64,000 nt of DNA from Cercis canadensis (GCA_003255065.1 QAOA01003028.1:822351-886350); one strand, 5' to 3'; counted from the stretch's first letter, positions 24,606 to 35,847 are shown. The notes: generated by a model not told the origin, from the letters alone. Numbers and translations: made by a program.

Positions 24606-25789
24606 TCGTCAACACCTTTGTACACAGGTCACTTGGCGTTCCCTTTAGGCACTGAACCTAATCAGACCTTTCAAATTCCATGGCTGTACAATTGGCTGAA
24701 GCAATCCGTGGCTAAGCAAGTAGAGAAATATTGAAGAACGAGAGAGAGAGAGGGAGAAATGGTCTCCAGCAGAGAAATAGTGTGAGACAGAGGAAGGTAG
24801 AGTGAAGAAAGAATTGAGCGTGCATTTAAATTGCAGACCACGAAGGCAGTGGATTCATTGCTGATGACAACTTCTTATAATTACAACTTCAGTTTGAGAA
24901 CAAATGCAGTGAGGAAAAGTGCAAAGGAGAGAGTCCACAGTTGAGAAACAAAAGAAAATCAATCCAATTTTGGCCATGTTCAGAAACCTTGGCAGCCTAA
25001 AAATCTTGAATTTTATACTGGCTTAAAATTAGAAACTCTAACCCGCTTCTATGAACCATTATTCAAGTAGGCGGAACTCAAAATTGATATTGCCATTAAT
25101 TTAAAATAATGTGTTTACGGATAAAAAAAAAAACTTTGATGTGTTTACAACCTTCTTGTTATTTGTGGTAACATGGTAATCTTTTCTCATTATATTGAAC
25201 TTGTAAGATATATTTCGTTGTGGGAAGTGGATTGCTACTTTGCATGTGTCCTTATCTTTTGAGTTCTTCACTATTAATTCAATATAAGTTGTTTACAAAA
25301 AGGGAATCAATTGTTGAAGAACATAAATGGCAGTTTAGAAAAAGAGTAAAATAGCCAAGCTTAATTGAACCTTCCTTATTCTTTTTGAGGTAATATAATA
25401 AATTTTTTGTTTTTGTTTTACTGAACTTGGCCAACCCCCTTGCAAGCCATATATAAAGTGAAATATTATTTTATTACTTTTCGATGTGGGACTATTATCG
25501 CTCCTGTTAAAAGAAGGAATTTTTTCATCTAGTTCCATATTCGAAGAGTTTTGTCAAATTTACGGATTTTTGGATCCTTCCCTAGGACTATCGAGACATT
25601 AATTGGGAAAAAGACTAAACTAAAAGTATATCCACTAATAACATTTAATTATTTACCATCTATGGTTGTTTCAATATATATGGAACCTATATTGTTATAT
25701 AGAAACGAAAGGTTTACTGTTGACGCGCTCTGAAATCTCACATACATATCAACACTGGGGTGAGGAGAGCAACAATGATAGGATCATAG

Positions 25790-26000
25790 GAGAATTAACA
25801 TGCACAGCGCACACATATAACTAGGCAGATTTGCACACTTATCACAATTCCAGGAATAATGAATACAAGAAACACTGCTGTGAACCACTCCCACCTTTAA
25901 TGGGAAACTCTTCATCACTTTGTCAATGTCTTTCTCATGCCCAAGAAACAAATAATCTATAAATTTATGATGTAAGAAAGAGATTGCCACAAAAATAAAA
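25790..26000 (-). pseudogene. DMP (DUF679) gene relic 1
   Basis: On the minus strand the sequence reads HHKFIDYLFLGHEKDIDKVM and then, in a shifted frame, FLVFIIPGIVISVQ. These match the last soluble loop and the final membrane segment of the nearby DMP gene (HGKSNEVDQVMQS and GVFLLFPIS). The frame is shifted once between the two parts and the 5' two thirds are missing, so this is a host gene relic. Confidence 0.7.
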
Positions 26001-26644
26001 ATTAGAAAAAAGAATGTTGGAGTATAAATCTCTTTTAAATATTTGGTTGTGGGATTTGTGTTGCTACTTTTCATGTCCTTATCTTTTGAGTTCTGCACCA
26101 TTAATTCATAATAATGTGTTTAGAAAAAAGGAATGAATTGTTGTTGAATGATCATGGCAGTTTGGAAAAAGAGTAAAATAGCCAAGCACAACAGAACCTC
26201 TTTTTTGTTTTTTTTTTTTTTGTGTGTGTGGTATCGTGGTAATTTTTTTTCCGGTTCTACTGTACTTGGCCGACCTTCTCACGTCGTAAGTCATATATAA
26301 AGTGAAACGTTATTTTATTATTTTTCGATGTGGGACTATTGCCCGCTTATAAAAAGGATAAAAAATTTCTTATTTGAGTTTCATTGTAATTTTAGCATAG
26401 GTTTCAAAAAGTTTCAAATCCTTCCTTACAAGGGCAACCTAGACATCAATTGGGAAAATGATTAAATTAAAGTATCCCCCATTTAATGACATCTAATTCT
26501 TCACCATCAGTGATTTCTTCAATATAAAACCACAACTAGTATATATGGTTATACAGATCCTCATTGCTAAGTTCAAATCAGTCTCGTTTAAACATTTCTT
26601 CCTTTGAAATCTCACATCATTTCAACACTGGTGAAGGAGAACAA

Positions 26645-26850
26645 GCATAGGGGAACTAAAATGCACAACAAACACATAATTACGCATATGCACACATGTT
26701 ACCATGCCAGTAATGATGAATGCAAGAAAGACTATTGTGAACTACACCCAGCCTTAATGGGAAACTCTCCATCATTTGGTCAATTTCTTTCTCATGCATA
26801 CATGAAACAAATTACCTATACCCTTATGATGCAAGAAAGCAAATCCCAGA
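26645..26850 (-). pseudogene. DMP (DUF679) gene relic 2
   Basis: The minus strand reads FLHHKGIGNLF and, in another frame, HEKEIDQMMESFPLRLGVVH, again matching the DMP C-terminal region and relic 1. At least one frameshift is present and the 5' part is missing. Confidence 0.65.
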
Positions 26851-27949
26851 AAATCTAATGAGTAAAAGAGTGAGGGTGGAGAGAAAATTGAGCGTGCATT
26901 TAAATTATAGACCACGAAGGCAGTGGATTGATTGATTATAAGGAATTGCAGACGTTACTTTCTTCTTACAATTACAACTTCAATTTAAGAAGAAATGCAG
27001 TGAGGATAACTGCAAAGGAGAGAGTCCAAACTCGAGAGGCTAGGCGAGGAAAGAAAGAAGGTTTTTTTTTTCTGCTGATCAGAAAGAAAGTTAAAGACAG
27101 GAAAAGCTGCTGCGGCCTGATTTTGGCCACTTCAAACCTAGGTAGGTTAAAAAGCTATTGAATTTTATACCGAGATCAAATTGGAAACCTACGCTTGATG
27201 TTATGCACCCTTATTCAAGCTGCTCATCGGGCCAAACTCAAAATTTACATTGCGACCTTCCGAGTTATTCACCATTAATTCAAAATAATATGTTATAAAA
27301 AGGAAATCAATAAATATAGAAGGAGGACAACAGATTGCAAAAGGGGTAAAATAGCCAAGCAGAGTACAACCTTTTCGTTATTTGTGGTAATATGGTAATC
27401 TTTTCTCATTCTATTGCACATTGTAATCCATATTTGGTTGTGGGAGTTGGAATGCTACTTTGCATGTCCTGCCCTTTTGGTTTTTTCACCATTAATTCAA
27501 AATAATTTCTATACAAAAAGCCAATCAATTATTGCAGTACAAGAATGGCGATTTGAAAAAAGAATAAAATAGCCAAGTGCAGCACAACCCTTTTTTATTT
27601 TTTTTTAGTAAGGTATGTGGTAATTCTTTTTTGGTTCTACTGAACTTGGCCAACCCTTTCACATCGTAAGCCATATATAAAGTGAAACGTTATTTTGTTA
27701 TTTTTCGATGTGGAACTATTATCGCTCCTAAAATAGAAAGGAAACTTTCCATCTAATTCCATCCTCGAAGATTTTAGTCGGAGTTGAGAAGTTTTTAGTC
27801 CTTCCTTACAAGGACAATCCAAATATATCCTGTAATAACATCTAATTAATGTTTGCTTCCATATGAAAACACGACTATTATAATGTTAAATAAAATTTAA
27901 ACATGTACACTTAAACATTTCTTTGTTACAAAATCTCACACATTTCAAC

Positions 27950-28060
27950 TCCAGGGGAACGAGAGCAACAAGAATAGGAGGACTGACATGCAAGGTGCAC
28001 ACATATAATTTCGCAAATGTGCACACATATTACCATGCCAAATATGGTTGACATTATTGC
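27950..28060 (-). pseudogene. DMP locus relic 3 (3' flank only)
   Basis: The sequence resembles the 3' ends of relics 1 and 2 (AATCTCACAC, CACACATATAA, ATTACCATGCCA) but keeps hardly any coding part. It marks the right-hand copy of the duplicated unit. Confidence 0.5.
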
Positions 28061-28404
28061 CCACGTCTCCCTCTTATCCATTCCTTAACTTCTGTAATGG
28101 TAGCCGCAGATTTTTTGTTTTTCTTTCTAATATTTTGGAACTAAAGAAACGACAGAAACCAATATTCATTGTACATATCTGAAATGAAAGAAGGGCAATC
28201 CTCCACCCAAATAACACTTATCTGATTCCCCATAGCCCATTTTGGCATCCCAAGCAACCCCACGACCCCTACAAAGCACAAAATTAAATTAAGAGATAAA
28301 GCATCTACAGAATTGTTGCCAAAATTAACAAACATGCATGAATCTTCAAGCAGCAAACCTGTTTCGAACACATCATATAACAATCCTATATATAAGCTAG
28401 CTGT

Positions 28405-29097
28405 TCATTTCCTCTTCTCATATTGCTTAGGCACGAAGCCATGCCTAGAAATAGGAAACAGAAGAAACACACCACTGCAAACAATTGCCACCAGTAATAC
28501 CACACTCTGCATCACTTGGTCCACCTCATTGGATTTCCCATGAAACACACAATCTGTAACCCCATGATAAGACATTATAGCATGCACAAGGTCTGCCCAC
28601 TCGAACTTGAACCTCTCCTTAACCTCCCTCGGAACACGCCCATGGTCGTTCAGTATAAACAACCCTTTGCAAGTCACAAATCCGTAGTAGAGCTTCCCAT
28701 TTGAACTGCAACTGTCAGTGAAGTGGAAGGCAAAGCATAGGGATAAAAAGATGTACATCATGACAGTGCTGAGGGTAGAGAATTGGCCTTCTCTGTAGAT
28801 TGTGGGAAGGACGGTCGCAAAGATTAGGGTAGTTCCAGTGGGAAGGAAGTTTGAGAGCATTGAGACTGCAGAGAAGCTTCTCTGCATACCCGATCCCAAG
28901 GTACTGACAAGTTCTGGCGTAGAAGGTGATTGGCTGGGAAGCTGTAGTTGTGGTTGTGGTTGTGGTTATGGCTGTGGCTGTGATTGTGGATCCTTAGGGT
29001 CATCAGGGGTTGCAACATTTATTGCTATTTCAAGTCCTCCAATACGCTTGGTTAGTAGTGTTTGATCATTTGAACTACCTCCTCCGGTATTATTCAT
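28405..29097 (-). CDS. DMP (DUF679) membrane protein with an internal stop
   Basis: From an ATG at 29097 the frame gives 230 codons. The N-terminus starts MNNTGGGSSNDQTLL, followed by a Gln/Pro repeat and then the DUF679 domain with SNFLPTGTTLIF, HFTDS, KLYYGFVTCKG, DLVHAIMS and a last hydrophobic segment. Four membrane segments are expected. Arabidopsis DMPs act at endomembranes and the plasma membrane in senescence and fertilisation. Codon 44, inside the Gln/Pro repeat, is TAA (28966-28968) where neighbours are CAA. Translation could only give the conserved domain from a downstream ATG (28887, MQRSFSAV). It may be a null allele, an N-truncated protein or a base-call error. The gene is intronless, as is usual for DMPs. 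Relics of the same family lie just downstream. Confidence 0.85.
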
Positions 29098-29905
29098 CAC
29101 TTCACTTGGAAAGGTTTGGTAAAATGGAGGCTATGAGTTAGAAGGATATGCATGGAATGGAATAATAGAATGGGTGGAAGGTTTTAAATATAGGAGAAGA
29201 AGAAGAGTTGGGTGTTATAACCAGTTTGTGTTTGAAATTTCTGATGTACTATTGACGGCTAATTATTGATATGAACCCTTATTGTAGGCTTCTACTTAAA
29301 TGAGTGTCGTGTAAAGTGAGCAAAAGAAAGGTATTCTATTAAGACAAAGAAAAATAGAAGGAATATTGGTCAACTGAGATATTGCCATTTCCATGATATT
29401 TAAGTCGCATTTGATACAGCCACCATTTACACTGGTATACCTTCACACACACACATGTGCACACGCACACACACATATACATATATATAAAAATAGAGTA
29501 ATGTTGTTTGGCCAAATAAAATTTGCCTGAATTTTGTCAGAATTCAAGTATAATTATTAGATAAAACAACGAGATAAAAATTACATATTCATTCAAATTA
29601 AAGGTAGTTATAAGTTTACCTTAACTTGGCAACAAAATAAATTGTCAAGAAAAATTTGCTATTTTTCATCTAGATATCAAATACTAGGAATTTAAAGATA
29701 TTCGTGTTTAATATCATAATGAAAAATCATTTAAAATATGCGGGATGCCCAAAACGTAGGTACTTGGATCGAAAAGTATGTTAGATTCTCTTGATGATAC
29801 CATTCTAAACATAGGAATCAAACGTTATGGTAAAACTGGACAGTGTGCTTGTAAGAAAAGTCCAAAATGAAAACGTGAAAAATAGAGGGGGAAATGAAGA
29901 TGCCA
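29098..29905. other. DMP promoter and AT-rich intergenic stretch
   Basis: The part next to 29097 is the likely promoter and 5' UTR of the DMP gene. A (CA)n/(TA)n microsatellite lies at 29440-29490. I see no gene. Confidence 0.5.
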
Positions 29906-30693
29906 AGGGCCTGTTTACTTTAGGAAATATTTTTATGTTTTTATTTTCTATTTTTATTTTCACGTTTTCATTTTTAAAAAGCATGTTTGTTGATATTTTT
30001 CTATTTCCATTCTCAATCCACATCTTGTGGTTTATCTTCTCCTTGCCGCAATGCAATTGACTGAGGCAGCAGCATATGCTCAAAAACCAATTGCAGGGCC
30101 ACACCAAACATTTTGAAAATTGACTGGTTTGAACCATAAAGAACGCCTTGAATGGTTTGCTGCCATTATTGTTCTTTACATTACTCCGTTTATGCTTCCT
30201 TTTTCTTGCTAAGTGCAAACAGGCCGCAGTATAAAATACTTGCAGAAAAGCTGCCATGATACGAGGCAAGAAGCTGCCCACATCGTCTTCTTCGAAAATA
30301 AAAAGTTGGGTGCTTTTTGCACAAAATCGATTGAGAATTTTTAAAATTGAGGATTGATTACAATTTCAGAGAGCGAATTGATTGTGATTATAGGATGAAA
30401 ATCAAATTGGGGGAGGTTTAGGGCACATGAATACGACTGAGAATGAGAACTAGAAAGTGCAGACTTTAGAAATTTGGATGAGGGAGAAAGAGAGAGAGCG
30501 TGAAGAATTGCAAAATTGCCACCAGTCAAAAGTAAAAACACTGAAAACGTCTTTTTGATGTTTTTAGTTTACATTGTATTTTAGAAAATGTTTCCAACTA
30601 TTTCCAATGAAAACATTTCTTATTTATTGAACCAAACACGATTTTAGAAGTAATTTCTGTTTTCACTGAAAATGACTAAAGCAAACAGGCCCT
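29906..30693. mobile_element. Non-autonomous DNA transposon, about 790 bp
   Basis: The left end AGGGCCTGTTTACTTTAG and the right end, reverse-complemented AGGGCCTGTTTGCTTTAG, match at 17 of 18 bases. Flanking CAA and TAA could be a mutated TAA target, as in PIF/Harbinger elements, but this is weak. The subterminal zones are rich in ATTTTCATTTTT. A minus-strand open stretch inside has no known domain. I see no transposase. Confidence 0.65.
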
Positions 30694-31394
30694 AAGATTT
30701 TGACTTTCATTTGTTTAGGGGAGAGTATAGAAATGAAGATAAGCTTATATTTAATTTTCAATCTACTGATTTAATTTTCTTGATACAAGTACATGTATAG
30801 CAATTTGTATTAATTCCAAATTACTCATCACCTTCCCACTCTCAACTGTACTAAGCACACTCTTAATAATTTTCAATACGCGAGCAATTTAGATGAGAGT
30901 GATAAAGAAGCAAAACCTTGTATAATTGATATCCCAAGTTTTGGTCAAGATGTAGCAATATAGAAATGAAGACTATTTAGTTAAGAACTTGTATTGAGAG
31001 ATTGCAAGAGGGGGAGAAAAAAAGGAAGAAGAAAACAAAAATGATTGATTGCCATGTGCCAATTTCAGTTCGTCAATGTATTGGAGCCATAGAAAGCACG
31101 ATAGAGTGCATTTCATGTATAATTTTGCTAAAATTATCTGTTTTGATTGTTAGAAGTTGACATGCCACGGGTCTACTAGAGTGACCAACTTGGCAAATTG
31201 CAACCTCAATTTGGCTTCATATCATAATGGTGTCACATTTTAAGGCTCAACAGCGAAATTAGAAATGCATGAATTTGTCTTGTTTGTTTTTATTCAGCTG
31301 TAGTCGGTCAATGAAAGTGTCCTCATGCTAGATATCACTTTAGGAATGTAAGGTTTTGAATGCTAATGTTGCTCCCATCCTTTACACATTCAAC
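30694..31394. other. AT-rich intergenic stretch
   Basis: I see no gene or clear repeat in this stretch. Confidence 0.4.
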
Positions 31395-32089
31395 TAAGGG
31401 TGTTCATCGGTCAATTTTCAAGGAAAACGTCACCTGACCGATGGTCATCGGGTGGAGAAAACAGCCACCCGCCGCCAACCAACTGATGGAGGAAACTGAG
31501 ACATATTGGTTTGTGCGGGTTTGGTTTCAAGTGGTTGGTTTGAGTGGGTTGGTGTTTCATGGTAGTTGCAAGCAGTTTGAAGTGGAGGAGGCTGATTCTA
31601 CCATTTTTGTGGGTCGTCTGAGTTAGTGAAGAAAGAGCCGTATAGAGAGATGAAAGAGGAGAAGAAAAGAGAAGTGGAAGAGACGAAGAAATCAGGTTGA
31701 AATTTAAAAAGCAAAAGTGGAGAGAGAGAAGCGTATGGCTATGGGTCTATGAGTGAAGAGAGAGAACATAATTGATATAGGAGAGAAGCAAAGATGATAA
31801 AAAAAAACAAAACAAAACAAAACAAAAGAGTAGAAGAGTAATTGTGTGACACAGGTTTTCACTTTTCACATGTGAAAATGTGCAACAAATATCAAAACAA
31901 GTTAAGCATTTAATGTATTCGGTTTATTTTGGTTTTTCTTACCTAAAACCAAACCGACTAGATAAAATTATTTTAATTAATTTCAGCCATCCGATCTCGC
32001 TCTGCCTACAACAAGAACCGTCTGATTTACTTCATTTCAATTCGATTTGGTCGGTTCACCATAGGTAACTTGGGTTATGTACACCCCTA
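31395..32089. mobile_element. Non-autonomous hAT element, 695 bp, with 8 bp target duplication
   Basis: The left end is TAAGGGTGTTCATCGG and the right end, reverse-complemented, TAGGGGTGTACATAAC. The flanks CATTCAAC (31387-31394) and CCTTCAAC (32090-32097) form an 8 bp target duplication with one mismatch, as in hAT elements. Subterminal zones carry many GGTTTGG and ACCAAACCG motifs. An (AAAAC)n run lies near 31800. No transposase is present. Confidence 0.8.
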
Positions 32090-32252
32090 CCTTCAACACA
32101 GGGCTTCCATAGGCACCACTGTAACAGAGCTAATAATACACCATATGCCAAAATCCTAAAACTACATATATCACGTGATGAAGCAAAATCTAAAAACACA
32201 TATTTTGTTGCTAAAATTTAAATTTAGAATTTTGTATTATTTTTTTCTTGCT

Positions 32253-33124
32253 CAATTTATTGCTCAGTTTTAATAGTTTGCTAGGCATCTTTTGCCTAGT
32301 TGTATATATTTATCAAGTTGTCTATTATATTAGTAGTGTCATCATAAAAATTAAAATATTTGATGTGGTAGGTTCTTTTTCTATTATATACTCTCATGAC
32401 TACAGGTGTAAGCACATCGAACCAAACCGGTCAAACTAATCGAATTGGGTAAAAACCAAGCCAAACCAATGGATTTGGTCTGGTTTTTTATTTTTGTATC
32501 TGAAAACTGAACTAGTCGGTTTGGTTCTAGATTTCAATAAAAAAAAAAAATGATTGTAAATTGAACCAAACCAAACATGTAAAACGACGTCGTTTTAGGG
32601 GTTTTGAGGGATTTTTCTTCTGAAATCCCTAGGTCCTTTCTCGGTCTCTCCTAGTCTCCCTTTGTCTCTGTTGAACNAAGAAGAAACTAGTGTTCTAATT
32701 ACAATTTATTGCTCAGTTTTAATAGTTTGCTAGCCATCTTTTGCCTAGCTGTATATATTTATCAAGTTGTCTATTATATTAGTACTGTCATCATAAAAAT
32801 TAAAATATTTGATGTGGTAGGTTCTTTTTCTGTTATATACTTTCATGACTAGGGGTGTAAGCACATCGAACCAAACCGGTCAAACTAATCGAATTGGGTA
32901 AAAATCAAACCAAACCAATGGATTTGGTCTGGTTTTTTATTTTTGTATCTGAAAACCGAACTAGTCGATTTGGTTCTAGATTTCAATGAAAAAAAAAATG
33001 ATTGTAAATTGAACCAAACCAAACATGTAAAACGACGTCGTTTTAGGGGTTTTGAGGGATTTTTCTTCTGAAATCCCTAGGTCCTTTCTCGGTCTCTCCT
33101 AGTCTCCCTCTATCTCTGTTGAAC
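32253..33124. repeat. Assembly duplication around a single N at 32677
   Basis: 32253-32676 and 32702-33124 are direct copies of about 424 bp with a few differences. The N is followed by 24 unmatched bases. The copies include the left end of the hAT element at 32850, which therefore appears twice (32401 and 32850). Confidence 0.88.
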
Positions 33125-33387
33125 ACTTGAAGTTGAAAGGCTTGAAGCCTTCTTTCTGAAATCCTTAACTCTCGCTCGCTATCTCCCAGATTTTGGACTT
33201 TCTCTTCAATCACCAGTTCCTCTATACCCAAATCAGCTTCTTTGACTCCAATCCCAGGATTCAACTCAGTCTTTGCTTCTTCCTCTAACAGGACTTTAGA
33301 ATTCGTAGCCATAAGAAACTCTTCAAAAGACATGTTCTGAGCTTCTAAGTCTTCTACCACTAGTGGCTGAGAACCATCACATCTCAT
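33043..33387 (-). pseudogene. Coding-like segment inside the hAT element, part 2
   Basis: An open stretch of about 114 codons is rich in Glu, Leu and Lys and could form coiled coil (EEFLMATNSKVLLEEEAK and similar). I do not recognise the family. Its composition differs from the AT-rich element ends, which suggests captured host coding sequence. It ends in the subterminal repeat zone of the transposon. Confidence 0.45.
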
Positions 33388-33407
33388 TCCTTATTTTGCT
33401 TTTAACC

Positions 33408-33671
33408 TGTTAATACTCAATAAATTCATTGCCTATTGCTACAGTAAACAGACCAAAATACCCTTGTAAAGGTATATAATCTCCTACATAATCTCTTCAG
33501 ACCACACACAAAAGGAGGCCTCTCACGCCCTTTTCTTTCTCTCTGGTTTCCTGTTCCCCGATCTCCCTAACTTGAGCGTCGAAGGTGGCGCCGGATCTTC
33601 GGCTCCGGCCTCCCCTAACCGTCCCTTTCTCTTTTACAAGTTGTCGACCTCACTTAACTCAGGCAACGACA
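33408..33671. mobile_element. Solo LTR, 264 bp, nested in the hAT element (fossil)
   Basis: The sequence begins TGTTAATACTC and ends GGCAACGACA, so it has TG...CA ends. It is flanked on both sides by TAACC (33403-33407 and 33672-33676), a 5 bp target duplication. A TATA-like ATATAATC and a GC-rich downstream zone fit an LTR. No internal region remains. It lies inside the coding-like part of the hAT element, so it is younger than that element. Confidence 0.75.
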
Positions 33672-33691
33672 TAACCCTTCCATCTCATTCC

Positions 33692-34064
33692 GGGACATCG
33701 ATGGCATAGAACCATTAGAACCCATATCTTCTTTCTGTTGATCAAAACCCACATCACACTCTTCCTTTACCTCGTTCTTCAGAGTCAATTCGTCTAGCGA
33801 TTGTGCTACTTCACACTCGTCTATTCGCTCTTGGTTAATCGGAGTCGAAACCTGAACCCCATCAGAGGTAGTGGTCGTCTGAATCACCATCAATGGTTGA
33901 ATCAATAACTCATGATTATCATTGCTCAAAAACTTCACATTGGCAACTAGATCACACCCAGATTCTAAAAGCGCTTTGAGGATAAGTAGTTCTGACACTT
34001 CCAACCCAATTTGTGACTAGACATTCTCAATCTTCTCTTCTTTTCCAATGGGATTAGACTCCAT
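33692..34064 (-). pseudogene. Coding-like segment inside the hAT element, part 1
   Basis: From an ATG at 34064 the frame begins MESNPIGKEEKIENV, has one in-frame stop, and then stays open with an acidic sequence (LTLKNEVKEECDVGFDQQKE). It has the same strand and style as part 2. The family is unknown to me. It may be a captured piece of a plant gene or an old element-specific protein. Confidence 0.45.
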
Positions 34065-34378
34065 AGCTAAGAACAAATTAAGAAGAAAACCAAAGGTTTC
34101 AGAAATGATAAGTGTGAGAAAATTTCTAAGATTGTATCAAAGAGAAAAGAAGAAGATGAAGAGAAGAGTGAATGTTCGGTTGGTCAATTTTCAGTAAAGT
34201 AGCTCAATTTTCATTGCATATTGGTTAGGGGCAAAATCGATCAATTGAATCGAACCAAACTGAGTTTGGTCGGTTTGGTTTAGAAAAAAATTTCAAAGAA
34301 CTAAATTGAACCAAACCGAAATAATTTGGTGGATTAGGTGATCGGTTTGAAATTTAAACCGGATCAATAACACCCGTA

Positions 34379-34945
34379 CTCATGATCCGTTATCTTTTGG
34401 AGCGCATAGCACATCTATGTAATTAAGAAAATTAAGCACTGACCCAATGAATCAGGCCTTAGGATGGGTTTAGACTATAGTTTAGAAGCCTGACTAAAAA
34501 CTTAACTTTTAGCCCAACCCGTATAACTCTTGTCCCAAACTAGGTGGTTATGCACAGCCAAATAGGCCCAATAGCCCAACCCTTTAAATACAATCTTAGT
34601 ATACATTTGGGCTTTTATTTAGAAGTCCAACTTAAATTTAAACTAGGCTGTTCAGCTTAGCCCGTTAAATCCTTATCCTGAAATGGGCTGGTGGCCCGGC
34701 AGTTTCAATTTGACAATACTAACACCTAACGTATACTATACTAAGTAACCTCACAATAATTTCAGCAAAATAAAAAAATAAAAATTGACTTCATAATAAT
34801 AATAATTAAAGAATGATATAATATTAACCTAAATTTTCAAATACAAATTGAGCATCATATTTGAGAGTTAACAAGTATTAGGATGAGAAACTAAAAGAGG
34901 TTGGGCATTAGTGCATAGATAGGATAAGCTGTAAGGGCATCTTTA
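34379..34945. other. Intergenic stretch with repeat-like GGCCCAA motifs
   Basis: Repeated AGCCCAACCC and AGGCCCAA motifs suggest the edge of another old hAT-like element, but I cannot define ends. No gene is seen. Confidence 0.35.
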
Positions 34946-35154
34946 GGTGTGTTTGAAAGTGTTTTTGTTTTAAAAAACAGTTTTTGAAAACAATCATCTC
35001 TTGTTTTTATTTTCTTGTATTTAGAATAATTTTGTGAGAAGAAGTTTTCAAAACATATTTTTAAAAACAATTTTATCAAACAAGTTTTTTCGTTTTATTG
35101 TTTTCAAAAACAAAAAAAAAAACAATTTTTAAAAATTAAAATCAAACAGACCCT
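34946..35154. mobile_element. Tourist-like MITE, about 209 bp
   Basis: The left end is GGTGTGTTTGAAAGTG and the right end, reverse-complemented, starts AGGGTCTGTTTGATTTT. TTA flanks both sides. A/T-rich arms with TTTTTGTTTTT are self-complementary. The ends match those of the element at 60226. Confidence 0.7.
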
Positions 35155-35318
35155 TTATTATTATGCTAACTTATAAAAATATATAATTTAGGATTATAGA
35201 TTAGTTGGGTTAAGTTATATTAGATTTAAATGTTTACCTAAATCAAACTCAAACTGGAATTTTATTTAAAAAAAAAAAATTCAAACCAATCCAATTTAAA
35301 TAAGACTTAAAAACAAAA

Positions 35319-35847
35319 CTAATCCATCAATTTAGGTGAGATTGCTCAGTATGACAAGATTGATTTGTGTATCGGTGCCAAAGAATCAGATTAGTTTACT
35401 TAAAAAGAAGAAATCACCAAGAGGGTTTGTAGTTATCCTATACATTCCTCTTAGTTATGATTTCTTGGGTTAGCTTTTTATGCCATGTGGGCCAGCCTTG
35501 AGTTGCCTTAGGCCAGTTGAACTTGGAGCATTACAAATGGTATCAGAGCAATCACCAGCCGAAAGTGTGGGGTATTTTAGCANCTAATCCATCAATTTAG
35601 GTGAGATTGCTCAGTATGACAAGATTGATTTGTGTATCGGTGCCAAAGAATCAGATTAGTTTACTTAAAAAGAAGAAATCACCAAGAGGGTTTGTAGTTA
35701 TCCTATACATTCCTCTTAGTTATGATTTCTTGGGTTAGCTTTTTATGCCATGTGGGCCAGCCTTGAGTTGCCTTAGGCCAGTTGAACTTGGAGCATTACA
35801 AATGGTATCAGAGCAATCACCAGCCGAAAGTGTGGGGTATTTTAGCA
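35319..35847. repeat. Assembly duplication around a single N at 35583
   Basis: 35319-35582 and 35584-35847 are direct copies of 264 bp, essentially identical, separated by one N. Confidence 0.92.
35330..35560 (+). mobile_element. LTR retrotransposon remnant with primer binding site (fossil)
   Basis: TGGTATCAGAGC at 35538-35549, which complements the 3' end of initiator methionine tRNA, follows a GCATTACA end. This is the usual junction of a 5' LTR and a primer binding site. It appears a second time at 35803-35814 only because of the assembly duplication. No coding part is recognisable, so the element is heavily reduced. Confidence 0.5.

Larger units (their letters stand above)
24820..28060. 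repeat. Decayed tandem duplications of the DMP locus
   Basis: Several blocks recur in the same order. A block starting GCGTGCATTTAAATT is at 24822 and 26891. A block with GTGGTAAYATGGTAATC is near 25165 and 27384. A block with CATATATAAAGTGAAA and TTTTCGATGTGG is near 25450, 26291 and 27670. A block with AATCTCACA is near 25735, 26606 and 27950. The last two are followed on the minus strand by remnants of the 3' part of a DMP gene. The pattern fits two or three successive duplications of a unit of about 0.8-2 kb, now diverged. No block encodes an intact product. Confidence 0.72.
32850..34378. mobile_element. hAT-like element, about 1.5 kb, carrying gene-like coding sequence
   Basis: The left end is TAGGGGTGTAAGCACATC and the right end, reverse-complemented, TACGGGTGTTATTGATCC. 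The left flank in the first assembly copy is CTCATGAC (32393-32400) and the right flank CTCATGAT (34379-34386), an 8 bp target duplication with one mismatch. Subterminal zones are full of CCAAACCGG and GGTTTGGT motifs. The ends resemble those of the hAT element at 31395, so the two are related. Inside are two minus-strand coding-like segments and a solo LTR. There is no transposase. Confidence 0.78.

Noticed and set aside
28802-29065. Cys/Gly-rich open frame on the plus strand (CGCGCGYGCGCDCG-like)
   Set aside because: It is the reverse strand of the Gln/Pro repeat of the DMP gene.
29805-30281. 158-codon minus-strand frame
   Set aside because: It lies inside a non-autonomous transposon and crosses its left border, has no domain, and is rich in residues typical of AT-rich noise.
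32253-33124. Pair of long direct repeats that could pass for LTRs
   Set aside because: They flank a single N and contain the left end of a hAT element, so they are unmerged contig ends.
35538-35814. Two initiator-tRNA-like sequences (TGGTATCAGAGC)
   Set aside because: They are primer binding sites of a retrotransposon remnant, not tRNA genes, and the second exists only through the assembly duplication.
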